Part shown: positions 26,281 through 35,494 of the stretch, one piece after another
Position numbering within the stretch: position 1 is the stretch's first letter
How the letters are laid out: each line of letters begins with the position of its first letter
Assembly (NCBI RefSeq): GCF_037893185.1
Contig: NZ_CP140772.1
Location: 5,642,001 to 5,706,000 of the forward strand
Source of the DNA: Chitinophaga sp. 180180018-3
GTDB lineage: Bacteria; Bacteroidota; Bacteroidia; Chitinophagales; Chitinophagaceae
Direction of reading: 5' to 3'
Length of the DNA stretch: 64,000 nucleotides
The notes under the pieces: model-generated
Databases searched by the model: none
What the model was told of the DNA's origin: nothing
What the model saw: the letters and a program-made list of their open reading frames with translations, nothing else
Made by a program: the position numbers and the translations under genes

Positions 26281-27531
26281 ATGCGAAAAGTTGTGTATCC
26301 GATTATTTTACTCATGCTGGGTGTGCCGACGGTTTTGTGTGCGCAGTCCAATATGACCTTACAGGGGGCGCTTCATTCGGCCCGGAGCAACAGCCCGTTT
26401 CTGAAGCCGGCGAGCCTGAATGCTTCCATAGCAAAGGCCGACGTGATAACAGCGGGATTGCGGCCCAACCTGGTGCTGAACAACCAAACCCTGCAGCTGC
26501 TGGATGCTTCGAAATTTGCACCAGATACAAAGTCCTACAATCCGCATAACCGCCAGGTGTGGTGGCAGCTGACCAAGCAATTCCAGCCACCCCGTCAGCG
26601 CAGGCTGAAACAGGAATATGCCACCGGGAATGTCACCATTGCAGAAAAAGGCTATAGTGATACCGAACGGAACGTGCTGGCCGATGCGGGCAATAAATGG
26701 CTGGATGTATGGTATAATAAAGTAAACCTGAACCTGATCGAAGAGGCCACTGCCAATATCGATACGCTGGTGAAGACCCAGGAAATCCGTTTGAAAAACC
26801 AGGTGATCAGTTCCAGCGAGCTGGCCAGAACCCAGCTGCTGATGGAACAATACCAACTCCAGTACAAGAGCGCGGAACAGACTTATAAAAATGAGCTGCA
26901 AAACCTGCGATTGCTGACCGGTGCGCCGGACAACCTTTCCATCGATGATCAGGATCCGGTTATTAGTCTTCAGATGATCCAGGAGCTGGACAGTATGGTC
27001 CACCTATCCCTGTCGCAGCGCCCGGATGTACAACAGGCGCAGGCCAGCATTGCTACTGCGAAAAGCAATATCTCACTGCAACGCTCTCTGGCCCGGCCTT
27101 CCACAGAAGCCGGTGTAATCTGGAACCCGCAGAACACCGTACCGTACATGGGATTTTTTGGTACCATTGAATTGCCCATCTTCAGCCGCAACCAGGGTGA
27201 AATCAGAAAGTCAAGGATATTGCTGCAGCAATCGGAGCAATCACTGGCGGCCCTGCAACAACAAGTAGTAACTGAAGTACAGGCCACCTGGCGCTCTTAC
27301 CAGGTGAACAGGGAGAATGTAGACAAATACAACAGTATCCTGAAAAAATCTGAGACGGTATTGCAATCTGTCAGGTACGCCTATACGAAAGGAGGCACTA
27401 CCATCATCGATTTCCTGGAAGCACAGCGGACGTGGTTCGAGACGCAGAAAATGTACTACGATGCCCTGTATGCCTACCGCAAGAGTTATATACAATTATT
27501 ACAAGTAACCGGATTGATTAATCAACTATAA
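26281..27531 (+). CDS. TolC-family outer membrane channel (CzcC-like)
   Basis: 416 residues with a signal peptide ending VLCAQS at about 22. Paired OEP repeats form the periplasmic helical tunnel (ISSSELARTQLLMEQYQLQY; TTIIDFLEAQRTWFETQKMY). The short length and the place before an adaptor and a CzcA-type pump point to the CzcC/CusC-like channel of a divalent-cation efflux system. It starts the operon, with the adaptor 8 bp downstream, and lies behind a long leader. Confidence 0.9.
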   Translation: MRKVVYPIILLMLGVPTVLCAQSNMTLQGALHSARSNSPFLKPASLNASIAKADVITAGLRPNLVLNNQTLQLLDASKFAPDTKSYNPHNRQVWWQLTKQFQPPRQRRLKQEYATGNVTIAEKGYSDTERNVLADAGNKWLDVWYNKVNLNLIEEATANIDTLVKTQEIRLKNQVISSSELARTQLLMEQYQLQYKSAEQTYKNELQNLRLLTGAPDNLSIDDQDPVISLQMIQELDSMVHLSLSQRPDVQQAQASIATAKSNISLQRSLARPSTEAGVIWNPQNTVPYMGFFGTIELPIFSRNQGEIRKSRILLQQSEQSLAALQQQVVTEVQATWRSYQVNRENVDKYNSILKKSETVLQSVRYAYTKGGTTIIDFLEAQRTWFETQKMYYDALYAYRKSYIQLLQVTGLINQL

Positions 27532-27539
27532 TTTACCAG

Positions 27540-28598
27540 ATGAGAAAATTCGTCTTTGGCTTATTCATTGCTGGCACAGCCTGTACAGTAATATCCTGTG
27601 GTTCCCACGAGGAGAAAAAACCGGCAGCGGCGTCCGGCAAAGTTGTTGTGGAAGACAGCGGCCGGGTGATTAAACTGCCGCCCGACAGTATCACTACGCA
27701 CTACTTTAAGACAGCGCTTATTTCACAGGGCGACCTGAATGCAGAGCTGACAGCTCCTGCACGTGTAGCCGCTACCGTTGTACGGTCGAAGGAAAACGCG
27801 GCGCAAAACATCGTATTATTCGACAATCCGGAACTCACCGCCAACTATACTGAGCTGCTGCAACATATTATCAACATCCGGGAAAAAGGTAATATCATCC
27901 GTCAGAAGAAAGCTATCACCAGCCAGAAACAAATAGAGCTGGCCCGTTTCCAGGATCTGGCCGAACATGGTGCAGGTACCGGTAAGGATGTATCCGATGC
28001 CAAAACAGATCTTATCAGCGCACAAACGGAAGCGGCCATTGCCGAAACTGACCTGGCCAATGAAAGAACTTCCATCATCGAGCACGAAGCCAAACTGAAA
28101 CTCGCCGGTTTTGATCCGCAGGCACTCGTAAACGCGCCCATGGAGAAAACCTGGATCATCTGCGAGATGCCGGAAAACCAGATCACCAAAGTAAAAGAAG
28201 GCAGCACCTGCAAATTGCAGTTCACCTCCTATCCTGGCGAAACATTTACCGGCACCATCGAAAACATCGGTGATGTGGTAGACAATATCACCCGTATGGT
28301 GAAATTACGTATAGGCATTTCCGATACACAGCACAAACTGCGGGCGGGTATGTTCGCTACCGTGAAGTTTGGTGTAAGCGAAGGCAACAGCATCTCTGTG
28401 CCAAAGGCCGCGTTGGTGACCGTACAGGGCAAGAGCTTTGTGTTTGTCAGGAAAGATGCACAAACATTCCTGCGTACGCCTGTGCTGACAGGCCTGCAGG
28501 TCAACGACCAGGTAATCATTTATAACGGACTGCAGCCGGGCCAGGAAGTAGTGGTAGAAGGCGCCATGCAGTTAAAAGGAATTTCATTCGGATACTAA
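27540..28598 (+). CDS. RND periplasmic adaptor (CzcB-like lipoprotein)
   Basis: 352 residues. A lipoprotein signal has lipobox VISC at about 17-20. The body has the MFP layout: N-terminal beta-barrel strand, short helical hairpin (KKAITSQKQIELARFQDLAE; KTDLISAQTEAAIAETDLAN), half-lipoyl and barrel segments (ICEMPENQITKVKEGSTCKL), and a membrane-proximal end (VTVQGKSFVFVRKD). It links the TolC channel and CzcA pump of this operon. There is no His- or Cys-rich metal-binding extension, only GSHEEKK after the lipid-attachment Cys. It is co-transcribed with both neighbours. Confidence 0.9.
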   Translation: MRKFVFGLFIAGTACTVISCGSHEEKKPAAASGKVVVEDSGRVIKLPPDSITTHYFKTALISQGDLNAELTAPARVAATVVRSKENAAQNIVLFDNPELTANYTELLQHIINIREKGNIIRQKKAITSQKQIELARFQDLAEHGAGTGKDVSDAKTDLISAQTEAAIAETDLANERTSIIEHEAKLKLAGFDPQALVNAPMEKTWIICEMPENQITKVKEGSTCKLQFTSYPGETFTGTIENIGDVVDNITRMVKLRIGISDTQHKLRAGMFATVKFGVSEGNSISVPKAALVTVQGKSFVFVRKDAQTFLRTPVLTGLQVNDQVIIYNGLQPGQEVVVEGAMQLKGISFGY

Positions 28599-28609
28599 AA
28601 ACTACCGTT

Positions 28610-28915
28610 ATGTTGCAAGCACAAATTTTTATCGACAAGGATGATTTGCATGGCACTCAGCCATTGTTTGAGTTCATCATGCAATTCCTGTTACTTAACA
28701 ATGTCCGTGGAGCAACCGCCTACAAAGGCGTAATGGGGTTTGGTGTGAACCAGCAGATGAAGCGGCCGAACGAAATCTTTTCTTTTGATGATCCTCCCAT
28801 GATGATCACATTTATTGACGACGACGCTAAAGTTACTGACGTACTCCGGCAGCTGAGAGCGGCTTATAAAGGAGGATTTATTATCACCCATCACGTAGAT
28901 CAATTTGAAGCATGA
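28610..28915 (+). CDS. DUF190 protein (PII/CutA-like fold)
   Basis: 101 residues. The sequence follows the DUF190 pattern: an opening strand with a charged turn (AQIFIDKDDLHGTQPLFEFI), a helix, RGATAYKGVMGFGVN, then PPMMITFIDDDAKVTDVL and a final helix. The fold is related to PII signal proteins and CutA, small trimers, some tied to divalent-cation tolerance. The gene sits between adaptor and pump and its stop overlaps the CzcA start (ATGA), so it is made stoichiometrically with the pump. A regulatory role on the pump is a reasonable guess. Confidence 0.85.
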   Translation: MLQAQIFIDKDDLHGTQPLFEFIMQFLLLNNVRGATAYKGVMGFGVNQQMKRPNEIFSFDDPPMMITFIDDDAKVTDVLRQLRAAYKGGFIITHHVDQFEA

Positions 28916-31900
28916 TCCGTAACATTCTTATATTTTCATTACGCAACCGCTGGGCCGTTATTATCGGGGCCATCGTATTATCTGCGATTGGCTACTGGTG
29001 CTTTACGCAGCTGAAGATTGAAGCTTACCCCGACATTGCGGATACCAACGTTATCATTGTTGCTCCTTACGACGGACGTGCAGCAGAAGAAGTAGAACAA
29101 CAGGTGACCATTCCTATTGAACGGGCCCTGAACAATGTGCCCCGGGTACTCGACAGGAGAAGCCGTACCATATTCGGCTTATCTGTAGTGCAACTGACCT
29201 TCCAGGACGGAACAGACGATTACTTTGCCCGCCAGCAGGTGATCGAACGTTTATCGTCTGTACAGCTGCCTCCGGGCGTTGCCCCGGAACTGGCGCCACT
29301 CACTACAGCAGTAGGGGAAATTTACCGTTATGTAGTAGAAGGGCCGGCTAATTATACACCCATGCAACTCAGGGATCTGCAGGACTGGGTGATACGCCCC
29401 GCCATATTGCAGGTGCCTGGTATCGCCGATGTTACCAACTTCGGCGGCCCCATGAAGCAATTCCACATTCTCACATCTCCCGATAAACTCCGCAAATACA
29501 ATCTGACACTGCAATCTGTTATGGATGCAGTGCAGAAGAATAATCAGAACACCGGAGGAAACGTGATAGAAAGAGGTGGACAGGGCTTCGCCGTACGTGG
29601 ACTGGGAGCCGTTAAATCAGAAAAAGACCTGCGTGAAATTGTATTGACCGCCGTTAACGGTGTACCGGTATATGTAAAAGATGTGGCCACCGTGGAAACA
29701 GCGCCACCGCCTCCATCAGGCGTGCTGGGCTATTCGATACCGGACGAAAGCATCGACAAAATCGGGTCGCCGGAAGGCATTATTCTGCTGCGTCGTGGAG
29801 AAAATCCCAGTGAAGTGCTGAAAGCACTGAAGAAAAAAATGGAACTGATCAGCGACACGGAGCTGCCGGAAGGCGTGAAACTCCGCGTGCTATATGATCG
29901 CAGCTTCCTGATCGATCACTCGCTCGAAACGGTATCGCATACACTCTTTATGGGTGTGAGCATTGTAGTTATCATACTCGTGTTCTTCCTCGGCAGTGTG
30001 CGTTCTGCCCTCGTGGTAACGGCCACCATTCCGTTTTCGTTGCTGTTTGCATTTATACTGATGAGGCTGACCGGCATTCCGGCTAACCTCTTGTCGCTGG
30101 GCGCCATCGACTTCGGTATCATCGTAGACGGCGCCTGCGTAATGGCGGAACATCTGATCAGACGTTACCGCAATGCTACCGATCAGGAAAAACAAAACGG
30201 CATAGTAGCCATCACACTGGCCGCAGCGCAGGAAGTAGGCAGGGAGATCTTCTTCTCGGTAACCATTATTATACTCGCTTATACTCCCATCCTCATGATG
30301 ACAAGGGTTGAAGGAAAGCTCTTCTCCCCTATGGCGCTGACGCTGGCCTTCGCCGTAATTGGCGCGATGATCTGCTCACTCACGCTGATTCCGGTGCTGA
30401 TTTCTTTTGCGTACAAAAAGGCACTGTCGACCGACAAGCCCATGAAAGCGCATAAAAATGTAGTGTTGGATTTCCTGGAACATACCTACAAACAATCACT
30501 CAACTTCTTCCTGCGTTTTCACAAGCAAACCGTTATCGGCGCAGCAGTGATGATAGTTGTGCTGGTTGGGTTAGCCGGAAAATTAGGTACAGAATTCCTT
30601 CCCGAGCTGGATGAAGGTTCCATCTTCATGCGCTCCTTCCTCCCGGCAGGTGTTACCATACAGGAGAATGCGAAAATTGCTCCGAAGATCCGCGAAGTGA
30701 TTGCCAAATATCCGCCTGTCAGATATGTGATCACCCAATCCGGCCGCAACGACGATGGTACGGATCCTTTCCCTGCCAACCGTACGGAAATACTGGTGGG
30801 CCTGAAAGACTACAAGCTCTGGAGCGATACGATTTCCAAGAAAGACCTGGTACGCCGGATACAACAGGATCTGGAAAGAAATATACCTGGTGCATCCTTT
30901 AACTCCGGCCAGCCTATCATCGACCAGGTGATGGAGATTGTGACAGGAAGTGCGGCGGACCTGGCCATATCTGTGGTAGGCGACGATCTGACGATGATGC
31001 GTGCCAAAGCCGACAGCATAGCGCTCATCGTAAAGGCAACACAAGGTTCTGCCTCTGTGAATATTGAACAGGAAGGCACACAGGCGCAGCTGGCCATCAA
31101 TATCAATCGTGAGAATGCCGCCCGCTTTGGTATCAATGTAAGCGACATACAGGCTATGATAGAAGCGGCTATCGGGGGAAAACCAATAGGCACCCTGTAT
31201 GATGGCACCAAACGATACGACATCGTCATTCGTTACCTGCCTGAGAACAGGGCAACGGTAGAGGCTATACGTAATCTGCAGATTCCTTCTGCTACCGGGG
31301 CGTTGATCCCGATGGAACAGCTGGCAGATATACAGTTCATAGACGGGCAAACGAATATCTATCGTATAGATGGAAAGCGAATGGTTACCGTACGCACCAA
31401 CGTACGCGGAAGAGACCAGGGATCTTTTGTGGCAGAGCTACAGGAGAAAATCGGCAAGCAGGTACATGTGCCCAAGGGATATGATATTATCTACGGCGGA
31501 CAGTATGAAAACCTGGAGCGCGCCGGCAAACAGCTGTCGCTCACCATTCCGCTCACGATAGTGATTGTATTTGTATTCCTCTTCATGTTATTCAAAAGCA
31601 TGAAACATACTTTTGTAACGATGAGCTGTATACTGGTAGCCCTTGCAGGCGGTATTACCGCGCTGTTCCTGAGAGGTTATCACTTCAACGTATCGGCGGG
31701 TGTTGGTTTTGTATCTATCTTTGGTATATCTGTAATGGCAGGTGTATTGCTGGTATCGGCATTAAACAGGGAAATGTATAAGTCGCCCCTGACGGTGAGA
31801 GCCTCTGTACAAAAAGTGGCGGTAGACCAGTTCAAAGCCATCATGATGATGCTGATGGTAGCCATCATAGGACTGGTACCAGCCGCACTCAGCACCGGTA

Positions 31901-32028
31901 TTGGTTCTGACGTACAAAGGCCACTGGCCACTGTAATCATAGGAGGATTAACCTTTACGCTGTTGTTTACACCGGTAGTAATACCGCCATTATATTACTG
32001 GGTAGAGAAGAAAAAACAAAACAATTAA
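28912..32028 (+). CDS. CzcA/CusA-type heavy-metal RND efflux pump
   Basis: 1038 residues, full RND length. TM4 bears DFGIIVDGACVMAEH, close to the DFGxxxDGA..EN signature of zinc/cobalt/cadmium (Czc-type) HME pumps, with His in place of Asn. The TM4-5 loop is short and continuous. The periplasmic domains and second TM block are complete, ending PLYYWVEKKKQNN. The inner-membrane trimer exports divalent cations from cytoplasm or periplasm through the CzcB/CzcC-like partners encoded upstream. The start overlaps the DUF190 stop by 4 bp. The gpmA gene follows after 2 bp. Confidence 0.93.
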   Translation: MIRNILIFSLRNRWAVIIGAIVLSAIGYWCFTQLKIEAYPDIADTNVIIVAPYDGRAAEEVEQQVTIPIERALNNVPRVLDRRSRTIFGLSVVQLTFQDGTDDYFARQQVIERLSSVQLPPGVAPELAPLTTAVGEIYRYVVEGPANYTPMQLRDLQDWVIRPAILQVPGIADVTNFGGPMKQFHILTSPDKLRKYNLTLQSVMDAVQKNNQNTGGNVIERGGQGFAVRGLGAVKSEKDLREIVLTAVNGVPVYVKDVATVETAPPPPSGVLGYSIPDESIDKIGSPEGIILLRRGENPSEVLKALKKKMELISDTELPEGVKLRVLYDRSFLIDHSLETVSHTLFMGVSIVVIILVFFLGSVRSALVVTATIPFSLLFAFILMRLTGIPANLLSLGAIDFGIIVDGACVMAEHLIRRYRNATDQEKQNGIVAITLAAAQEVGREIFFSVTIIILAYTPILMMTRVEGKLFSPMALTLAFAVIGAMICSLTLIPVLISFAYKKALSTDKPMKAHKNVVLDFLEHTYKQSLNFFLRFHKQTVIGAAVMIVVLVGLAGKLGTEFLPELDEGSIFMRSFLPAGVTIQENAKIAPKIREVIAKYPPVRYVITQSGRNDDGTDPFPANRTEILVGLKDYKLWSDTISKKDLVRRIQQDLERNIPGASFNSGQPIIDQVMEIVTGSAADLAISVVGDDLTMMRAKADSIALIVKATQGSASVNIEQEGTQAQLAININRENAARFGINVSDIQAMIEAAIGGKPIGTLYDGTKRYDIVIRYLPENRATVEAIRNLQIPSATGALIPMEQLADIQFIDGQTNIYRIDGKRMVTVRTNVRGRDQGSFVAELQEKIGKQVHVPKGYDIIYGGQYENLERAGKQLSLTIPLTIVIVFVFLFMLFKSMKHTFVTMSCILVALAGGITALFLRGYHFNVSAGVGFVSIFGISVMAGVLLVSALNREMYKSPLTVRASVQKVAVDQFKAIMMMLMVAIIGLVPAALSTGIGSDVQRPLATVIIGGLTFTLLFTPVVIPPLYYWVEKKKQNN

Positions 32029-32030
32029 CT

Positions 32031-32648
32031 ATGAGCGCCAAACTGATCCTGATCCGACACGGACAATCGCAATGGAACCTGGAGAATCGTTTTACCGGCT
32101 GGAAAGACATCGACATTACCGACGCCGGTAAGGAAGAAGCCCGCAAAGCTGGCATAGAGCTGAAAGGTGAAAAAATAGATATTGCGTTTACGTCGACCCT
32201 GATAAGGGCTCAGCATACTTTAGACATTGTGCTGGTGGAATCAGGATTGCAGTCGGTTCCTGTGATAAAGGATAAGGCATTGAATGAGCGTTCCTATGGT
32301 AATCTGGAAGGATTGAACAAAGCTGATACGGCGGCCAAATATGGAGAAGAACAGGTGCATATCTGGCGCCGGTCCTTTGATGTGGCGCCGCCCGGCGGAG
32401 AGAGTCTGAAAGATACCTATAACAGGGTAGTACCTTATTTTATGGATATCATCTATCCCTATCTGATACAGGGAAAAAATGTACTGATAGTTGCCCATGG
32501 AAACAGTTTACGGGCGCTTGTTATGTTCCTGGACCAGTTGAGTCCTGAGGAAATACTGAAGAAGGAACTGGCCACAGGGGTACCGATCAGTTATACGCTG
32601 GATGATTCAACGCTGGTGGCTTTAAAAACGCGCAATTATCATCTTTAA
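32031..32648 (+). CDS. gpmA: 2,3-bisphosphoglycerate-dependent phosphoglycerate mutase
   Basis: 205 residues of the histidine-phosphatase superfamily. The catalytic phospho-His is in LILIRHGQSQWN (His10), followed by the dPGM-specific NRFTGWKDIDIT segment, ALNERSYGNLEGL and the second His in VAHGNSLRAL. It interconverts 3- and 2-phosphoglycerate in glycolysis and gluconeogenesis without a metal ion. It is shorter than E. coli GpmA (about 250 aa), as in other short dPGMs. It lies 2 bp after the CzcA stop and before the terminator at 32663, so it appears to be the last gene of the metal-efflux operon. Confidence 0.93.
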   Translation: MSAKLILIRHGQSQWNLENRFTGWKDIDITDAGKEEARKAGIELKGEKIDIAFTSTLIRAQHTLDIVLVESGLQSVPVIKDKALNERSYGNLEGLNKADTAAKYGEEQVHIWRRSFDVAPPGGESLKDTYNRVVPYFMDIIYPYLIQGKNVLIVAHGNSLRALVMFLDQLSPEEILKKELATGVPISYTLDDSTLVALKTRNYHL

Positions 32649-32662
32649 AACGGTAAAATATA

Positions 32663-32700
32663 GAAACGCCCGGTGCCGGTCTCACGGTACCGGGCGTTTC
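32663..32700 (+). terminator. Intrinsic terminator of the Czc-gpmA operon
   Basis: A 16-bp stem GAAACGCCCGGTGCCG / CGGTACCGGGCGTTTC with one G-T wobble and a 6-base loop, 14 bp after the gpmA stop. The downstream T-run is poor. Confidence 0.75.
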
Positions 32701-32758
32701 CATTAACGATTGCTGCAGATAATTCATAACTTGGCAACAGCATAAATGTTCTTTCATT

Positions 32759-33415
32759 ATGAATACACAAGCGCTCAACATAAAGATATCGCCTGAAATT
32801 GGCCTCGTTTCTGCGAAGTACATCACCCCCGATAAACCCAGGTGCATCTTTACGCTTGCTCATGGCGCAGGCGCCGGCATGGATCATATCTTTATGGAAA
32901 CACTCGCCAATGCCCTTGCCCAGACAGGCATTGCCACACTACGGTTTAATTTTCCTTTTGCAGAATACAAGAAAGGCCGGCCGGATTCGCCCGCAGTGGC
33001 GCATGCCACCATTGCCGCGGCCATTGCGAAAGCACAGGAGCTGCAACCCAAACTGCCGCTGTTTGCCTCCGGCAAGTCATTTGGCGGCAGGATGAGCTCT
33101 CAATACCTTGCCGCGCACCCCGACAGCCCGGCGAAAGGTATCGTCTTTTACGGCTTTCCACTGCATCCCGCAGGCAAACCTTCTATCGAACGTGCCGAGC
33201 ATCTGAAAGCACTGAAAATACCCATGCTCTTTTTGCAAGGCAGCAAAGATGCCCTCGCTACCTGGGATCTGATAGAATCCGTTTGTGCCTCCCTGAAGAA
33301 GGCCACGCTTGTGAGATTGGAAGGCGCGGATCACTCTTTCAAAGCGGGAAAAAATGATGTGATGTCATTGCTGGTAAAAGAAACAGAAACATGGGTGCAG
33401 AAGATAATTAAATAG
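32759..33415 (+). CDS. Alpha/beta hydrolase (KANL3/Tex30-like)
   Basis: 218 residues, cytoplasmic. The oxyanion region is HGAGAGMDH. The nucleophile elbow is GKSFGG with Ser107. The acid is likely Asp164 (GSKDALA) and the catalytic His is His192 (GADHSF). HGAGA plus G-K-S-x-G-G is typical of the dienelactone-hydrolase-like group annotated as KANL3/Tex30-type hydrolases. Substrate unknown. It is a single gene on the plus strand after the operon terminator, with a methyltransferase 102 bp downstream. Confidence 0.85.
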   Translation: MNTQALNIKISPEIGLVSAKYITPDKPRCIFTLAHGAGAGMDHIFMETLANALAQTGIATLRFNFPFAEYKKGRPDSPAVAHATIAAAIAKAQELQPKLPLFASGKSFGGRMSSQYLAAHPDSPAKGIVFYGFPLHPAGKPSIERAEHLKALKIPMLFLQGSKDALATWDLIESVCASLKKATLVRLEGADHSFKAGKNDVMSLLVKETETWVQKIIK

Positions 33416-33517
33416 TCATATTCGAACAGATGAGGACGAGGTAAAATAGGCGCTCCCTTTTTTAATGTGCGGCTATTTCCTTATATTCATTGACTATAAA
33501 ATCCTAAATTCTGATCC

Positions 33518-34318
33518 ATGGTTCATACTTCCTATGAGGGCAGCATTCCTGCTATTTATAATGAGTACCTCACCCCTGTTCTTTTTGACCATTATGCCCA
33601 GCATCTGGCAGCTTATGTGAGTGCAATGCGTCCGGAACGTTTGCTGGAAATAGGCTGTGGCACCGGCATTGCCACGAGGCGTGTAGCAGATGCCATTCCG
33701 GAGCATACAGAATATGTGGTAACAGATCTTATCCCGGACATGCTCGAATTTGCGAAGGCACATACCCATACCGCCAGGCCACTCAGCTGGCAGCTGGCGG
33801 ATGTTACCGCCCTGACGTTTAAAGACGGTCGTTTCGACCTGGTAATTTCACAGTTATCGGTCATGTTCTTCGACCGGCCTAAAGCATTCCGTGAGGTATG
33901 CAGGGTATTACAACCGGGCGGTAGTTTCATTTTCAGCGCCTGGGACAAACCTGTGCATATTCCCTTGCTGCAGCTGGTACTGGATGCAGTGGAACAGCAC
34001 CTGCCCCCGGAAACTACGGCATTCTACCGGTTATTGTTTGCCTATAACGACCTGAATCTGATTGAAAGCGAAACGGAACAGGCAGGTTTTTCCGGCCTGC
34101 GAATCGAAAAAGTAAAGCGAACAGGCTATAGTCCTACATCGCGGCATATTGCTAAAGGACTGATCTACGGCGGTCCCATGATTACTACCATCAATGAAAT
34201 TAATCCGGACCTTGCGGAGCCCATTGTGGCATCCATCGATAAGAATATTGCCGGCACATACGGCGAAAAAGACCTGCATTTCCCTTTGCAGGCATTGGTA
34301 GTTACTGCAGTGAAATAA
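33518..34318 (+). CDS. Class I SAM-dependent methyltransferase
   Basis: 266 residues. Motif I is RLLEIGCGTGIATRRVA at 41-57, the acidic motif II region is VVTDLIPDMLEFAK, and the post-I strand is FDLVISQLSVMFFDRPKA with VCRVLQPGG after it. This is the UbiE/Methyltransf_11-type pattern, acting on a small molecule or lipid. The substrate is not evident. It stands alone, ending 6 bp before a bidirectional terminator. Confidence 0.9.
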   Translation: MVHTSYEGSIPAIYNEYLTPVLFDHYAQHLAAYVSAMRPERLLEIGCGTGIATRRVADAIPEHTEYVVTDLIPDMLEFAKAHTHTARPLSWQLADVTALTFKDGRFDLVISQLSVMFFDRPKAFREVCRVLQPGGSFIFSAWDKPVHIPLLQLVLDAVEQHLPPETTAFYRLLFAYNDLNLIESETEQAGFSGLRIEKVKRTGYSPTSRHIAKGLIYGGPMITTINEINPDLAEPIVASIDKNIAGTYGEKDLHFPLQALVVTAVK

Positions 34319-34324
34319 TTACGT

Positions 34325-34350
34325 AAACGGGGCTTTAAACAGCCCCGTTT
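34325..34350. terminator. Bidirectional terminator
   Basis: A 10-bp perfect stem AAACGGGGCT / AGCCCCGTTT with a 6-base loop between convergent genes. T-tracts are partly built into the stem ends. Confidence 0.8.
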
Positions 34351-34386
34351 GTTATATTGCAGCGGGTTGTAACCTCAGCTATATTT

Positions 34387-34926
34387 TCATGGATAAGGAT
34401 TACCACCACCGGAGCCTGACGGCATAGTTGCGGATACCTGTCCTCTTATTTCTCCGTTTCCATTAGCAACCGTATGGATATTTACATACCATTTTCCGGA
34501 CAGCAGATCTCCTGCCTGGGCAGCGGTTAACACGGCTGTGGCGCTAACGCTTCCGCTTGCAGCAGCAGGAAACCCTGTGATAGGTAATACTACTGCGGCA
34601 GTAGCTCCTGCCATTGCCGGGCCATGAAAGTGCATACCTGTGGGAGCCCCCGTAAGGCCGTTCCACGTTAATGTGAAAGTGAGTTTATAAGTAGACGGAT
34701 CATAGCTTCCCGTTAATGATCCGGTTCCGGTAGTACTGTTGGCCGGAACTTCTGAAGCGCCGTTAAGAGTGGCGCTGATCGTATAAGTATTGGAGCCGCC
34801 GGGAGGCGGGTTACCTCCGCCATACCCGTTACTTTTACTACATGCCGCAGACAACACAGTTAGTCCCATTAAACTGTATGCCAGCAACTGCTTCCTGTAG
34901 AGACGGAAAAAAGGCATTGTGTTCAT
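34387..34926 (-). CDS. CHRD-domain lipoprotein
   Basis: 179 residues from ATG 34926. This start puts a lipoprotein signal (lipobox LSAAC) about 20 residues in; earlier in-frame ATG 34962 is possible. A Gly/Pro-rich spacer is followed by one CHRD domain (YTISATLNGASEVPANST; GMHFHGPAMAGATAAVVLPI; GKWYVNIHTVANGNGEIRGQ). CHRD domains are found in chordin and in bacterial secreted proteins. The two HxH/H-rich turns (MHFHG, NIHT) recall metal sites. It is the last gene of the copper island, 51 bp after the haem-binding-domain gene. Confidence 0.85.
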   Translation of the reverse strand: MNTMPFFRLYRKQLLAYSLMGLTVLSAACSKSNGYGGGNPPPGGSNTYTISATLNGASEVPANSTTGTGSLTGSYDPSTYKLTFTLTWNGLTGAPTGMHFHGPAMAGATAAVVLPITGFPAAASGSVSATAVLTAAQAGDLLSGKWYVNIHTVANGNGEIRGQVSATMPSGSGGGNPYP

Positions 34927-34977
34927 AACAGTTGTTTTTCCTGTTACGAAAAATGATAACAAATCGTTGCCTTTGGG

Positions 34978-35442
34978 TTAATTATTAACAGTGGTGCTAT
35001 CGGTAAGCATACTGATCCATTTTGTCAGCGTATTTTTTTGGGAAGATGTGAGCCTGGCACCGGCATGCATCCAGGTATAGGAACTAAGCGGCATATCTCC
35101 TTCTGTCACCTCTTTGCCTGTTTTTTTCAGCTTGTTCAGTCTTCTTTTTGCGGAATAGGTACCAAACTCGCTGAAATTCAGTTCTTCTTTACCCTCGTTC
35201 ACGTGATTTGCCAGCCACCAGGCTACTGGTTGAATGTTGGCGTACCAGGGATAGATGGTGTTGTTGCTATGGCAATCGTAACAGGCATCTTTCAATATCG
35301 TTTGCACATCAGCCGGTACGTTATACAGGCGGGTAATGTCGTTCGGGCCGATGGCATCAGACTGGTTACGGGCGGGCCGGAAGAACTGTATTCCGATGAA
35401 TACGATCAACAGCGCTAAGAATACGATTCTCCTTGTTTTCAT
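34978..35442 (-). CDS. Haem-binding-domain protein (c-type cytochrome-like)
   Basis: 154 residues from ATG 35442. The upstream 72 nt of the same frame overlap the DUF3347 gene and are rejected as start. One N-terminal helix acts as anchor or signal (IVFLALLIVFIGIQFF). Then comes the motif CYDCHSN, a CxxCH haem-attachment site, followed by TIYPWYANIQPVAWWLANHV and a distal Met candidate in GDMPLSSY. This matches the haem-binding domain family PF14376. It is a periplasmic electron carrier or sensor. Its place after the DUF3347 gene in the copper island suggests a link to copper redox, which is inference. Confidence 0.87.
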   Translation of the reverse strand: MKTRRIVFLALLIVFIGIQFFRPARNQSDAIGPNDITRLYNVPADVQTILKDACYDCHSNNTIYPWYANIQPVAWWLANHVNEGKEELNFSEFGTYSAKRRLNKLKKTGKEVTEGDMPLSSYTWMHAGARLTSSQKNTLTKWISMLTDSTTVNN

Positions 35443-35494
35443 AATAAATGAGACAGGCCCGGGGATGTAAACCGGGCCAGCCTTGGTATAAAGA

